Assembly (NCBI RefSeq): GCF_001654495.1
Contig: NZ_CP015849.1
Span: forward strand, 682,001 to 746,000
Source of the DNA: Streptomyces sp. SAT1
Lineage (GTDB): Bacteria; Actinomycetota; Actinomycetes; Streptomycetales; Streptomycetaceae
Length of the DNA stretch: 64,000 bases
Direction of reading: 5' to 3'
Positions 1 through 9,169 of the stretch are shown one piece after another. Within the stretch, counting starts at the first letter, position 1. Each line of letters opens with the position of its first letter. The translations under genes and the position numbers were made by a program. Under the pieces are notes generated by a model, which was not told the DNA's origin, searched no databases, and was given only the letters and a program-made list of their open reading frames with translations.

Positions 1-1664
1 CCGCGGCCGGGCACCGCCGCATCGGTCCGGCCGTGGCGACGTTCGGCTTCGGCAAGGTGTCCGGTGCCGCGCTCCTGCTCGGTCTGCTGACGGGCACCGC
101 CCGCACCGGGGACTTCTCCCTCGCCGGGCTCGCGGAGCTGCCCGCGGGCACCGCGCGTTCGGCCACCTGGGCGCTGCTCGTCCTGGCCTTCGCCGTCAAG
201 ACCGGGCTGGTCCCCGTGCAGGTGTGGCTGCCCCGCGGCTACGCCGCCGCGCCCGCGGGACTGCGCCCGGTGCTGGCCGGCGTCGCCGTCAACGCGGGCT
301 TCTACGGTCTGTGGCGCACCTTCGCGCTGCTGGGTCCGCCGCCCGCCTGGCTCGCCGTCACCCTGCTTCTGCTGGCCGCGCTGACCGCGTTCCTCGGCAT
401 CGCGCACGCGGCCGTGCAGGCCCGACTTGAGCGGGTCGTCGCCTGGTCCAGCATCGAGAACGCGGGCCTGATCTGCACCGGGTACGCCGTCGCGCTCGTC
501 GGCGCGCTCACGGGCAGCGAACGGCTCACCGCCGCCGGGCTGCTCGCCGCCACGCTCCAGACGATCGCGCACGCGGTCGCCAAGACACTGCTCTTCGCCG
601 GAGCCGCGGCCGTCGAGTCGGACGCCGGTACCGGCGACCTCGAACAGCTGCGCGGCACCGCGCGCCGGCTGCCGTGGGCGGCCGGCGGGCTCGCCGCCGG
701 TGCCGTCACCCTCGCCGGGCTGCCGCCCACCGCGGGCTTCGTCTCGGAGTGGTTCCTGCTGGAGAGCCTCATGCAGCAGTTCCGGTACTCCGCCTTCCCC
801 TACGGACTCGCCCTCGCGGTCGCGGGCGCCCTGATCGCGCTGACCGCGGGTTTCGCCTCGGTCACCTTCGTCCGGATCGTCGGCATGGTCGTCCTCGGCC
901 CCCGGGACGACCGTCCGGCCCGCCGTGCCCCGTGCCGGGCGGACCTGGGGATCGCGGGGCGCGCGGGCGTCCTGCTGCTGGCCCTGGGCGGCCTGGCCGC
1001 CGCCGCCCTGACACCGCTTCAGCTACGGGTGATCAGCGCGGGTCTCGAACCGCTGGTGCCGCGGGACGCCACCCTGGGCGCGCTGGTCTCGCCCTGGGTC
1101 GTGCAGCCCGTCTTCGCCGGGTTCTCCAGCCTCTCCCCGAGCTGGCTGTGGGTGGTGATGCCGGTGCTGTGCGCGGGCGTCCTGGTGCTGCTGGTGGCGG
1201 CCTCGCGCGGCGGGGCCCTGCGGGTGCGGCGGGTGCCGGCGTGGCGTTCGGCGAGCGGCGGTGTGCACGGCGACGACCGGTACACCCCCTTCGGGTACGC
1301 CAACCCGACCCGGCGTGTCCTGGGCGCCGTGCTGCGCACCCGAACCCGCGCCACACCCACCGGGATCGCACCCGCCGTCGCCGCGCGACCGGGCACCGGG
1401 GACCCTCCGGCACCGGAACCGGAAGGGGAACCGGGACCGGAGGGCGCCGGGCCGGTGCGCACGGCGGCGACCGGAGGCACCCTCGACTACGCGTCCGACG
1501 TGGTGGAGGTCGTCGAGGTGTATCTGTACCAGCCGTTCTACCGTCCGCTGCGCGCGCTGGTGGCCGCGGCCAAGCGCCTCCAGTGCGGCCGCCTGGACGC
1601 CTATCTGACCTACATGCTGATCGTCCTGGTCGGCGCCCTGGCCCTCGTGGCGGCCCTGTCATGA
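1..1664 (+). CDS. Proton-translocating antiporter-like membrane subunit (hydrogenase-4 HyfB / NuoL type), 5' partial
   Basis: Membrane subunit of the proton-conducting antiporter family that also gives NuoL/M/N, MrpA/D and HyfB. The frame is open to the first base of the window, so the N-terminus lies outside; about 550 residues are visible. Many hydrophobic segments are seen, and the region around HAVAKTLLFAG carries the His and Lys typical of the family's proton channel, followed by AGLPPTAGF. The C-terminal part has a Pro/Glu-rich linker and then YQPFYRPLRAL and a last helix, as in HyfB-type proteins. The redox or exchange partner is not visible here. The next gene, a universal stress protein, starts 52 bp downstream. 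The family call is firm; hydrogenase versus cation-antiporter role is open. Confidence 0.85.
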   Translation, partial: AAGHRRIGPAVATFGFGKVSGAALLLGLLTGTARTGDFSLAGLAELPAGTARSATWALLVLAFAVKTGLVPVQVWLPRGYAAAPAGLRPVLAGVAVNAGFYGLWRTFALLGPPPAWLAVTLLLLAALTAFLGIAHAAVQARLERVVAWSSIENAGLICTGYAVALVGALTGSERLTAAGLLAATLQTIAHAVAKTLLFAGAAAVESDAGTGDLEQLRGTARRLPWAAGGLAAGAVTLAGLPPTAGFVSEWFLLESLMQQFRYSAFPYGLALAVAGALIALTAGFASVTFVRIVGMVVLGPRDDRPARRAPCRADLGIAGRAGVLLLALGGLAAAALTPLQLRVISAGLEPLVPRDATLGALVSPWVVQPVFAGFSSLSPSWLWVVMPVLCAGVLVLLVAASRGGALRVRRVPAWRSASGGVHGDDRYTPFGYANPTRRVLGAVLRTRTRATPTGIAPAVAARPGTGDPPAPEPEGEPGPEGAGPVRTAATGGTLDYASDVVEVVEVYLYQPFYRPLRALVAAAKRLQCGRLDAYLTYMLIVLVGALALVAALS

Positions 1665-1716
1665 CCGGCCCTGCGGCGGTCGTTCCCGCGGCCCGTCCCG
1701 GTGAAGGAGGAAGCCG

Positions 1717-2178
1717 ATGACCGCGTCACCGTTCCACAGGATCCTCGTCGGCTGGGACGCCTCGCCCGCCGCCCGCGCGGCGCTGGCGGCCGCGGTGGCG
1801 CTGGCCGGCAACCGGGGCGGCGTCCTGGTGCGCGCCGTGCTCGTACCGTCCGAGCACACCGAGACCGGCGGTGAGCGCACCCGCGACCTCGGCGCCCAGC
1901 GCGCCTGGGTGCAGGAGCGCTTCGACCGGGCGTGGCAGGCGCTGCCGCCCTTCGCCGGGCAGCTCCGACTGGACTGGGGCACCGGCACGGACATCGCCGC
2001 CGACCTCGTCGCGAGTGCCGCCGAGCACGGCTGCGACCTGATCGTCCTGGGCCGCCACGGCGCGGACAGCCATCTGCGGGCCCGGCCGCTGGGCGACGTG
2101 GTGCGGCGGGTGATCGAGCGGGCCGCCCTGCCCGTGCTCGTGGTCCCCGCCGCGGCGCCCCCCGAGGACACCGGGTGA
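1717..2178 (+). CDS. Universal stress protein (UspA family)
   Basis: Single Usp domain of 153 residues, the usual length. It starts with the beta strand RILVGWDAS and ends with LPVLVVP. The ATP-binding signature G-x2-G-x9-G is present near residues 112-125, but the residue after the last Gly is Asp where ATP-binding members have Ser or Thr, so nucleotide binding may be altered. The start has a strong AAGGAGG site about six bases upstream. It lies between the antiporter-like gene and DUF190/DUF211/VIT-like genes, all rightward, and probably forms a stress or ion-homeostasis operon with them. Confidence 0.92.
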   Translation: MTASPFHRILVGWDASPAARAALAAAVALAGNRGGVLVRAVLVPSEHTETGGERTRDLGAQRAWVQERFDRAWQALPPFAGQLRLDWGTGTDIAADLVASAAEHGCDLIVLGRHGADSHLRARPLGDVVRRVIERAALPVLVVPAAAPPEDTG

Positions 2179-2236
2179 GAACGCCCCCACACCCGGCACT
2201 TCCGAGCAGTACATCAACCGAACGGAGCAACCGCAC

Positions 2237-2587
2237 ATGAGCAGGCACACCCGCCCCGGCCTGAAGGTCACCGTCTTCGTGGGCGAGAACGACACCGTGC
2301 ACCACAAGCCCCTGGCCACCGAGATCGTGCACCGCGCGCACAAGGCCGGCATCGCCGGGGCCAGCGTCTTCCGCGGGGTCGAGGGCTACGGGGCCCACTC
2401 CCGCATCCACACCCAGCGCATCCTGTCCCTGAGCGAGGACCTGCCCATGGCGGTCGTCTTCGCCGACTCCCCGGAGAAGGTACGGGCGTTCCTGCCGGAG
2501 CTCGACGGGATCGTCTCCGAGGGCGCGGCCATCCTGGAGGAATGCGAACTGGTCCGCTTCACCCCGGACGACCGGTCCGACGCGTAG
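2237..2587 (+). CDS. DUF190 family protein (PII-like fold)
   Basis: A 116-residue protein with the DUF190 pattern: an N-terminal strand ([11 protein letters not shown]), then [34 protein letters not shown], and a C-terminal hydrophobic strand. The family has a PII-like ferredoxin fold and often sits beside CrcB channels, hydrogenases or antiporters; its ligand is not known. Here it follows the antiporter-like gene and a universal stress protein by short gaps, which suggests a regulatory or sensor subunit for membrane transport in the operon. The family assignment is firm and the role is inferred. Confidence 0.9.
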   Translation: MSRHTRPGLKVTVFVGENDTVHHKPLATEIVHRAHKAGIAGASVFRGVEGYGAHSRIHTQRILSLSEDLPMAVVFADSPEKVRAFLPELDGIVSEGAAILEECELVRFTPDDRSDA

Positions 2588-2631
2588 GCACACCGACAGG
2601 ACACGTAGGCACTCCGACAAGGACACCGCTC

Positions 2632-2916
2632 ATGCCGATCCGCCGACTGGTCCTCGATGTCGACATGGCCATCAGCGAGCCGAGCCTCACCCATCTGGCG
2701 CAGAAGATCGAGAACGTGCCGGGCGTCCAGGCCGTCAACATCTCCGTGACCGAGATCGACGTCGAGACCATCGGGACCGACGTCACCATCGAGGGCGACG
2801 ACCTGGACCTGACGGCCGTCCAGCGGGCCATCGAGCACGCCGGTGCCGTCGTGCACAGCACCGACGAGGTGGTCGCGGGCGCCTACACGCTCGACCGGAC
2901 CCCCCGCAAGAGATGA
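2632..2916 (+). CDS. DUF211 family protein
   Basis: A 94-residue protein beginning MPIRRLVLDVDMAISEPSL, a typical DUF211 start, with NVPGVQAVNISVTEIDVET and a conserved IEGDDLDL stretch. The family is best known from archaea and occurs in some actinobacteria, with a ferredoxin-like fold and no assigned function. I place the start at the internal ATG at 2632 because homology begins there; the longer open frame upstream has no family character. Its TGA overlaps the next ATG as ATGA, so it is translationally coupled to the VIT-like membrane gene. Confidence 0.85.
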   Translation: MPIRRLVLDVDMAISEPSLTHLAQKIENVPGVQAVNISVTEIDVETIGTDVTIEGDDLDLTAVQRAIEHAGAVVHSTDEVVAGAYTLDRTPRKR

Positions 2917-3458
2917 CCGTCTCTCTCACGAAGGCCGCCGGGGCCGTCCGGCTCCCCCTCGTTCTCGGGATCACCGACGGCCTGCTCAACGCCCTCACCC
3001 TCGCCTCCGCCTCCCTCACCGGGTCCGGCACCCCGGTCAGCTGGAGCCTGGCGGTGCGGGTCGGCTGCGCCGCGCTGGTCACCGCCGCCTTCACCGTCAT
3101 GGTGGCCGACTACGCCGAACGCCGGGCCCATCTCGCGCACATCACCCGGCAGCTCAGCCTCGGCCGCGGCCGGAGGATGGCCGCCACGCACCTGGGGCGG
3201 CTCGCCCTGCTGCGGTCCTGGCGCGCCGCGCTCGTCGCCTGTGTGTCCAGCTTCGCCGGGGCCGCGCTGCCGCTCGCGCTGGGCGCGGTCCTGCCCGGCC
3301 CGCCGTGGATCGTCGTGGCACTCGCCGTCCTCGCCCTGTCCTGCCTCGGCGCCATGCTCGCCCGTCTCCTGACCGCCCGCCCCGTCCTGTGGGCGCTGGC
3401 CATGGCGGCGGGCGGCGTCGCGACCACCTGGGTCGGCATCCGGCTGCGCATCGCGTGA
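2913..3458 (+). CDS. VIT/CCC1-like membrane protein
   Basis: A 181-residue membrane protein with about five hydrophobic segments. The N-terminal LPLVLGITDGLLNALTLAS resembles the first helix of VIT1/CCC1-type iron and manganese transporters, and DYAERRAHLAHI follows in the cytoplasmic loop. It is shorter than typical VIT proteins (about 230 residues) and lacks an obvious long metal-binding domain, so transport activity is not certain. It overlaps DUF211 by four bases. The pairing of DUF190, DUF211 and a VIT-like protein suggests a single membrane module. Confidence 0.7.
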   Translation: MTVSLTKAAGAVRLPLVLGITDGLLNALTLASASLTGSGTPVSWSLAVRVGCAALVTAAFTVMVADYAERRAHLAHITRQLSLGRGRRMAATHLGRLALLRSWRAALVACVSSFAGAALPLALGAVLPGPPWIVVALAVLALSCLGAMLARLLTARPVLWALAMAAGGVATTWVGIRLRIA

Positions 3459-3633
3459 CCGGCCGGGCCGCGCGCGGGGTCCGCCGGACCGCCCGGAGGA
3501 CTTGCGGACGGACCGGGGACGTACGCCACAATAGGAGGGCATCGCCATGGCGATGGGGCTCGCCACAACCGCAGGACCTCCTGCTGATGGCCTCTACCGG
3601 TAACACCCGCACATCATCTGCGAGGAGATCGGC

Positions 3634-4149
3634 ATGAGGATGCCCGACGATGTCCTGCTGCGCTGCTCCGCCGTCGTCTTCCGGGGCGAGTCGGTGCTGC
3701 TCGTCCACCGCAGCGCCCGGGGCGCGGACGACTGGGTGCTGCCCGGCGGCACCCCCCGCGCGGGCGAGAGCATGGTGGCCTGCGCCCGCCGCGAGACCCG
3801 CGAGGAGACCGGCCTCGCGGTGGAACCGGCCCGGGTCGCGTTCGTCCTGGAGGCCGTCGACCCGGACACCGGGCGGCGGACCGTGGACCTGGTGTTCACC
3901 GCGGACGGCGCGCCCGGCCAGACGCCCTCGTCCCGCGAGGAGGGCATGACGGCCGAGTTCGTGGCGTTCTCCCGGCTGCGCGCTCTGGACATGAAGCCGC
4001 CGCTGGCGGGCCATCTGCCGGGCCTCTTCCACCGGGGCGGGCGCCGGTACGCGCCCTACCTGGGCAATCTGTGGCGCCCGCGGAACGGCACGCGGATCAC
4101 CCGCGCCCTGTCGGCGCTGCCCCTGCTCCCCCCGTTCCGTTCCCGGTGA
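3634..4149 (+). CDS. Nudix hydrolase
   Basis: A 171-residue Nudix hydrolase. The Nudix box is complete: G-x5-E-x7-R-E-x2-E-E-x-G, starting in LPGGTPRAGE and ending in RETREETGL near residues 36-57. Such enzymes cleave nucleoside diphosphates linked to another moiety, with Mg bound by the box glutamates. The substrate cannot be read from the sequence. A GAGGAG site precedes the ATG by about seven bases. The diacylglycerol-kinase-like gene starts 24 bp downstream and may be cotranscribed. Confidence 0.92.
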   Translation: MRMPDDVLLRCSAVVFRGESVLLVHRSARGADDWVLPGGTPRAGESMVACARRETREETGLAVEPARVAFVLEAVDPDTGRRTVDLVFTADGAPGQTPSSREEGMTAEFVAFSRLRALDMKPPLAGHLPGLFHRGGRRYAPYLGNLWRPRNGTRITRALSALPLLPPFRSR

Positions 4150-4173
4150 CGTCCGGACGGGGCTGAGCGCGCC

Positions 4174-5145
4174 ATGGCCGCGGAGCGGCGGGGCCGTCCG
4201 GCGCCGACGGGGCGCGCGGACCCGTCCCGCATACGGCCGCTGCCCGGCGGGGCCGGACTGCGGGTGGTGGCCAACCCGGCCGCCACCGGCGCGGAGCGCG
4301 CCCTCGCCGAGCTGCGGAGCCTGCTGCCCCGGGCCCGCCCGGTCACCGTCCGCTCCCCCGGCGGCCTGCCCGCCGCCCTGGAGGCGGCCGCCCGGTCGGC
4401 GGCCGAGGCGGGCGGGGCGCTGGGGGTGGTCGGCGGCGACGGCTCGGTCAACGCGGCGGCCCGCGCCGCGCTGCGCCACGGCCTCCCGCTCGCCGTCTTC
4501 CCCGGCGGCGCGCTCGACCACTTCGCCGGCGCGGCCGGTCTGCGCTCCGTCTCCGTGGCGGCCACCGCCGTGGAGGAGGGCCGGGGAGCGGCCGTCGACG
4601 TGGCCCTGATCGGCACGCCGGGCGCCCACCGGCCGCCCCGGGTGTTCCTGAACACCTTCGCCCTGGGCGCCTACGCCGATCTGGTCCGCTTCCGGGAACT
4701 GGTCCGCCCCCGCTGCGGACGGCGGGCCGCCACCGCGCTGGCGCTGCCCTTCGCGAGCGGCACCGCCCGGCCCTTCGCGCTGCGCCTGGACGGCACGCCA
4801 CGCCGCCTCTGGCTGCTCTTCGCGGGAAACGGCGTGTACCGGCAGCACTCCCTGCACGCCCTGCCGACGCGCGAGCGGCTGTCGGACGGCCTGCTCGACG
4901 TGCGGCTGCTCGACGCGGACGCCGGGCAGCGGCACGGCCGGCTGGTCGCCCTGCTGGCCGAGGCGGTCGACGCACCGCACGCGCTCGCCCTTCCCGAACA
5001 GCACGTCGTGCCCCGGCTGCGGCTGGCCGGTCTGCGCGGCCTGACCTACGCCTACGACGGCGAGGCGGCCGCCGCCCCCGACACACTGACCCTGACGGCG
5101 GCGCCCGCCGCCCTGCTCCTGTACCGTCCGGTGCCCTCGAAGTGA
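4174..5145 (+). CDS. Diacylglycerol kinase family lipid kinase
   Basis: A 323-residue protein of the DAGK catalytic-domain family, which phosphorylates diacylglycerol or related lipids with ATP. The nucleotide-binding motif GVVGGDGSVNAA is present near residues 88-99 (usual form GGDGTxNE), and the following conserved motif reads FPGGALDHFAG where most members have P-x-GTxND-FA. The C-terminal DAGK accessory region (LFAGNGVYRQ, SDGLLDVRLL) is intact, so the gene looks functional, but the altered motif may mean a different lipid or sugar substrate. It ends before the leftward MntP/MutS-like operon, with which it converges. Confidence 0.82.
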   Translation: MAAERRGRPAPTGRADPSRIRPLPGGAGLRVVANPAATGAERALAELRSLLPRARPVTVRSPGGLPAALEAAARSAAEAGGALGVVGGDGSVNAAARAALRHGLPLAVFPGGALDHFAGAAGLRSVSVAATAVEEGRGAAVDVALIGTPGAHRPPRVFLNTFALGAYADLVRFRELVRPRCGRRAATALALPFASGTARPFALRLDGTPRRLWLLFAGNGVYRQHSLHALPTRERLSDGLLDVRLLDADAGQRHGRLVALLAEAVDAPHALALPEQHVVPRLRLAGLRGLTYAYDGEAAAAPDTLTLTAAPAALLLYRPVPSK

Positions 5146-5179
5146 CCGTACGGCCGGGCGACGCGGGCCCGGAGCCGCG

Positions 5180-5755
5180 CTATGTCCCGGTCGCCTCGTG
5201 CACGCCGACACCGATCAGCACGGCGGCGGCGACGGCGGGCGACCAGGCGCCGACGACCCTGGCGGCCACCCCGGTCCCCAGTCTGTTGCCGAGCCAGATC
5301 ATCGCGTAGCCCCAGAACGTGACGGCCGCGGCGACGCCCCACAGCGGGACCGCCGCCGAGACCGTGGCCCCGAAGCCGTTGGCGACATTGGTGAACGACA
5401 GGCCGACACCGAGCAGCAGGCCCTGGCGCGGGCCGGGGGGTGCGGACACCGGCGGTGCGGTGCGGTGGACGCGGCGGGGCCGTACGTACATCTGGTACAG
5501 GTAGAGGAGCGCCACCGACACGAGCACCCCGCACGCGACCAGGCCGGCGGCGGCCGGGGGCACCCGGCGGGAGACGAGGTCTCCGCCGTACGCGCCCAAC
5601 AGGACGCTGGCCAGGCCGACCGTGTTGACGAGCGCGTTGATCCGGTGCGGGAACCTGATCCCGGCGACGCCGTAGGCGAGGCCCACCCCCCAGTTGTCGA
5701 AGTTGGCGGCCAGGCCGATCAGATCGGCCGTGACCGCGGTGCGCAGCCAGTCCAT
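5180..5755 (-). CDS. MntP/YtaF-family membrane protein
   Basis: A 191-residue integral membrane protein with a two-repeat pattern: NFDNWGVGLAYGVAGIRFPHRINAL near the N-terminus and LSFTNVANGFGATVSA in the second half. This resembles the MntP/YtaF family (manganese efflux pumps and a sporulation membrane protein); NFDN occupies the place of the usual acidic motif. About six membrane segments are predictable. The ATG at 5755 lies 37 bp inside the 3' end of the upstream MutS-like gene, so translation is likely coupled. It is the last gene of a three-gene leftward operon. Manganese as the substrate is inferred from family only. Confidence 0.75.
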   Translation of the reverse strand: MDWLRTAVTADLIGLAANFDNWGVGLAYGVAGIRFPHRINALVNTVGLASVLLGAYGGDLVSRRVPPAAAGLVACGVLVSVALLYLYQMYVRPRRVHRTAPPVSAPPGPRQGLLLGVGLSFTNVANGFGATVSAAVPLWGVAAAVTFWGYAMIWLGNRLGTGVAARVVGAWSPAVAAAVLIGVGVHEATGT

Positions 5756-7302
5756 GGGCGTCCCGTTCCGCGCTCGTCGAGGAGTGCCGCGCCCACCGGA
5801 GCCGCCGGCCGCTCGCCGAAGACGCGCGCGTACAGATCCGCGCCGTGGGCGGTGGGCTCGGGCGGGCCCTCGACCAGCCGATGGGTGCGGCGGCCGTCGG
5901 GGGTGCGCTCGGCGCGCAGGAACACGGTGCCGGCGCCGTGCGGGCGGTGTGTGTACAGGCCGTGGGACAGCTCGTACAGATGGGTGACGCACACCGCCTT
6001 CACCCCCGCCTCGGTCAGGGCGCGCAGGATCTGCCGGTTGATCTCCGCGCCCTCCCGCTCGTCGGTGGCGGCGAACGACTCGTTGAACAGGACGAGGCCG
6101 CGCGCGGTGAGGCGGTCGGCGATGCCGCTCATCCGCGCCAGCTCCTCGTCCAGTTTGCCGCTGACCATGTCCGGGTCCTCCTCCCGCCGGAAGTGGGTGA
6201 ACACCTGGTCGCGCGGGTCGGCGGCAAAGGAGTCGGCGGCGGCGAACATGCCGCTCTGCGCCATGAGATGGGCCAGTCCCACGGCACGCAGGAAGGTGGA
6301 CTTGCCGCCCTCGTTGGCCCCCGTGACCACCAGCAGCCGGGCCCCGTCCGCGTCCACGTCGCTGCCGACGACGGGCCCGGCGCCGCGCAGCGCGAGACAC
6401 ACGTCGTACAGGCCGCGGCAGGTGAGGACCGGTGTGCCCGGTGCCGCGGGATCGGGGCGGCACACCGGCGCGCCCCGGGCGGCGAGCACCGCGCGCAGGT
6501 TGAGGCAGCCCGTGCAGAAGCCCAGTTCGCGGCGGAGCGCGGTGAAGAAGGCCAGGATGTGGTCGCAGGAGCGGGCCAGCGCGTCGGCGGCGAGGTCGAG
6601 GCCGCGCCCGCGCAGCTCGCCGAGCGCCCTGGCCCCGGCTTCGTCGCGTTCGGGCAGGTGGTACGTGTACGCCGGGGGCCCGGAGGAGGTGAACAGGTCG
6701 CGCCAGCCGCGCTTGTGCGGCGGTTCGCGCAGCACGTACCCCGCGCCCCGGCAGCCACTGGTCGGCCGGGCGCTGACCAGGACACCGCCGCGGAAGCGCA
6801 GCCGCTCGGCGTGGCCGCGCAGCCGGGTGAGGCAGTCGTCGTCGAGTTCGGTGGCCAGCATGGCGAAGAACCGGCGGAACCCGGCGGAGCGGAACTCCCC
6901 GGCACGGGTGTCGGCCAGGTGCCGCAGCCGCTGGAGGAGTTCGAGGAACAGAGCGAGGACGTCCAGCGAGCGGGCGAGGGACGCCTCGGGGGAGCGTACG
7001 AAGCTGCCGAAGACGCGCTTCTCGCGGGCCAGGGCCTCGGTGGCCAGGGCGTAGAGCTCGCGGACCGTCTCCGGTTGCCGCAGGCAGTCGGCCAGGACGT
7101 CCTGCCGGTAGCGGATCTCCTCCGGGTCGGTGAGCGGGGACATCATGACCCGGCGGGCGCATTCGTACAGGAAGGCGTCGCCGTCGGCCATCGCCGCGTA
7201 CAGCGTCCCGAGGTCCAGGTCCCGCGTCAGGTCGTCTTCCTGCGGGCCGGGCGCGGTGTCCCAGGCCGGGTCGCGGTCGCGGTGCAGGAGCCGCGCCCTC
7301 AC
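5719..7302 (-). CDS. MutS-like ATPase (second of tandem pair)
   Basis: A 527-residue protein with a C-terminal MutS-family ATPase domain and a helical lever/clamp-like middle, but no N-terminal mismatch-recognition domain. Walker A is GANEGGKST; the Walker B region is LVLFNESFAATDE, with Asn where MutS has the catalytic-site Asp of its DE pair; VTHLYELS matches the MutS THxxEL motif. The GTG start at 7302 overlaps the upstream gene's TGA (GTGA). Loss of the mismatch domain argues against canonical mismatch repair, which is in any case absent from most actinobacteria. It may act with the upstream paralogue as a heterodimer; that is inference. Confidence 0.85.
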   Translation of the reverse strand: MRARLLHRDRDPAWDTAPGPQEDDLTRDLDLGTLYAAMADGDAFLYECARRVMMSPLTDPEEIRYRQDVLADCLRQPETVRELYALATEALAREKRVFGSFVRSPEASLARSLDVLALFLELLQRLRHLADTRAGEFRSAGFRRFFAMLATELDDDCLTRLRGHAERLRFRGGVLVSARPTSGCRGAGYVLREPPHKRGWRDLFTSSGPPAYTYHLPERDEAGARALGELRGRGLDLAADALARSCDHILAFFTALRRELGFCTGCLNLRAVLAARGAPVCRPDPAAPGTPVLTCRGLYDVCLALRGAGPVVGSDVDADGARLLVVTGANEGGKSTFLRAVGLAHLMAQSGMFAAADSFAADPRDQVFTHFRREEDPDMVSGKLDEELARMSGIADRLTARGLVLFNESFAATDEREGAEINRQILRALTEAGVKAVCVTHLYELSHGLYTHRPHGAGTVFLRAERTPDGRRTHRLVEGPPEPTAHGADLYARVFGERPAAPVGAALLDERGTGRPWTGCAPRSRPI

Positions 7303-8888
7303 GGCCGGATCCTGGCGCGCAGGCGGTCGTGGGTGAGCCCGTGGCGTTCGGCGACGGCAACGGCGTGGGAGAGGCCGTCGGCGGGGCCGCGTCCGATGCG
7401 GAAGGTGCGCACGGCCGGGTCGGCGGGGTCGACGGCGGCGACCATGCTGACGGTGGCCTCGCCCAGCCTGGACAGTTCGTCGACGAAGGTGACGCAGACG
7501 CCGATCAGGCCGCGGTCGATGAACTGTTCGAGGGTGCGAGCGCCGAGCAGCACGGCGTCGTCGAGGGTGGTGGAGGTGAACACCTCGTTGAGGACGACGA
7601 CGCCGCCCGGTGCCGCCCGCTCCAGGACGGCGTGCACGCGGAGGAGGTCGTCGTACAGCTTTCCGCCGGGGTCGTCGAGGCGCTCGCCGTGCTCGAAGTG
7701 GGTGAACAGCCCGTCGCACAGCAGGAGCCGGGCCCGCCGCGCGGGGACCGGGCAGCCGAGCGCGGCCAGGTGGTGCAGCTGTCCGAACGCACGGGCAAAC
7801 GTCGTCTTGCCGCCCTGGTTCGGCCCCGACACGACGAGGAACCGCTCCGGCCCGCTCAGCCGGAAATCGTTGAGCACCGACTCGGCCCCCTCCCGGACGA
7901 GCTTGTCCGCGAGCACGAGGTCGAACATCCCCTCCGCGGCGAGCTCCCGGTCGCCCTTCGCGCCCTCCAGCACCTCGGGCAGGCAGAACGGCAGCCCGGC
8001 CCGCTCCAGCGGCGCGGTGAACGCCCGGTAGGCCAGATAGAACTGGATCTCGCGCTCGAAGGCCGTGATCCCCGGGTCGAGGAAGTCCGCGTGCCGCTCG
8101 CGGAACCGCTCCAGCTCCGCGAAGACGTCCGGGTACAGCAGGGCGACCCGGTCCAGGACGGCTTCCTCGACATGGTTCATCACCTCGTCCGAGCGGAAGC
8201 GGGACCGGTGGTCCTTCGCCTCCCCCTGCCGGAACCGCTCGAAGTCGGCGAGGACCTCGACGCCGTAGTCCCCCTGCCCCTCGTAGGCGCTCACCCTGAC
8301 CCGTCCGGGGGTGATGAGCAGGCAGTAGTGGACGTCGTCCAGCTGTTCCTGGAGGCGGCGCGCGTCCCGGGCGAGCGCGGTGAAGGCGGCGGAGGCGACG
8401 TAGGAACCGGCGTACGCGGCGATCGCTCGCAGGGCCGGGGAGCGCGGTGCGGCGCGGGCCAGGTCCCTGGCGAGCCCCGCGCACGCCGCGGTGTAGGCGT
8501 GCACCGCCTCCAGCGACCAGTCCGCCGCCTGGTAGCGGTGGCGCATCGCGCCGGCGCGCCGGAGCCGGTCCCGCACCTCGCGCATCCGCTCGCCGAAGCC
8601 GTCGAGCCGGTCGGCGAGAGCGGGCAGCTCCGCCAGGTCCCGGAAGACGGCCTGCCGGTGGCCGACCGTACGGAGGTCCCCCGGCCGCGCCCGGAAGAAC
8701 GGCGCGAGACCGTAGGCGGGACGGCACAGTTCGAGCGCGTCGACGAGCTGGTCCAGGTTAAGGTCGCGGAAGCAGTCCGGCTCGGGCGGCGACATGCCGG
8801 CCCGGTCGGCGCCGTCGGGGAACAGCACGCTCGGTACGCGCGGGGCGCCCGGGTCGGCCCGGTCGGGAGCGGCGCGGTCGGCGGCCAT
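7299..8888 (-). CDS. MutS-like ATPase (first of tandem pair)
   Basis: A 529-residue paralogue of the next gene. The helical core is followed by a MutS ATPase domain with Walker A GPNQGGKTT, a Walker B region VVVLNEVFTSTT (again Asn instead of Asp) and VTFVDELS in place of the usual THxxEL, so the His is missing here although the partner keeps it. The start at 8888 is chosen because a GGAGG lies about eleven bases upstream; the frame continues further but without a site. Upstream is a roughly 280-bp divergent region shared with the GAF-PP2C gene. The two genes differ in which motifs they keep, which fits asymmetric partners. Confidence 0.85.
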   Translation of the reverse strand: MAADRAAPDRADPGAPRVPSVLFPDGADRAGMSPPEPDCFRDLNLDQLVDALELCRPAYGLAPFFRARPGDLRTVGHRQAVFRDLAELPALADRLDGFGERMREVRDRLRRAGAMRHRYQAADWSLEAVHAYTAACAGLARDLARAAPRSPALRAIAAYAGSYVASAAFTALARDARRLQEQLDDVHYCLLITPGRVRVSAYEGQGDYGVEVLADFERFRQGEAKDHRSRFRSDEVMNHVEEAVLDRVALLYPDVFAELERFRERHADFLDPGITAFEREIQFYLAYRAFTAPLERAGLPFCLPEVLEGAKGDRELAAEGMFDLVLADKLVREGAESVLNDFRLSGPERFLVVSGPNQGGKTTFARAFGQLHHLAALGCPVPARRARLLLCDGLFTHFEHGERLDDPGGKLYDDLLRVHAVLERAAPGGVVVLNEVFTSTTLDDAVLLGARTLEQFIDRGLIGVCVTFVDELSRLGEATVSMVAAVDPADPAVRTFRIGRGPADGLSHAVAVAERHGLTHDRLRARIRP

Positions 8889-9169
8889 GGTCCTGCCTTC
8901 CTCCGGTGCGCGGGCGCACGCGGGACGGACGACAGGAACCATCGGCCTGGTCGGCGGTTCGGCCTCCGGCGCACCGGGGGCCACGGCGGGATCCACCACC
9001 GCTCGGCGCGCGGACCGCGCCGGGGACAACGTCTGCTTCCCACTGTTTCCCGCTGTGCGCGCGGCAAACCCCGACGTCGGCCGTGTCCGCCGCCGGGTTC
9101 GTTCCTCACGGACCGTTCAGACCTGCCTACGGAACGCTATACATTCGGACGGGTGCCGAGAGGAGCGCG

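Noticed and set aside
3154..5211. Long open frame of 685 codons on the minus strand
   Set aside because: It runs antisense to the VIT-like, Nudix and DAGK genes, has low-complexity Gly/Arg/Ala composition and no family motifs; it is a high-GC shadow.
5719..8888. Canonical mismatch repair MutS pair
   Set aside because: No mismatch-recognition domain, both Walker B aspartates replaced by Asn, and no mutL nearby.
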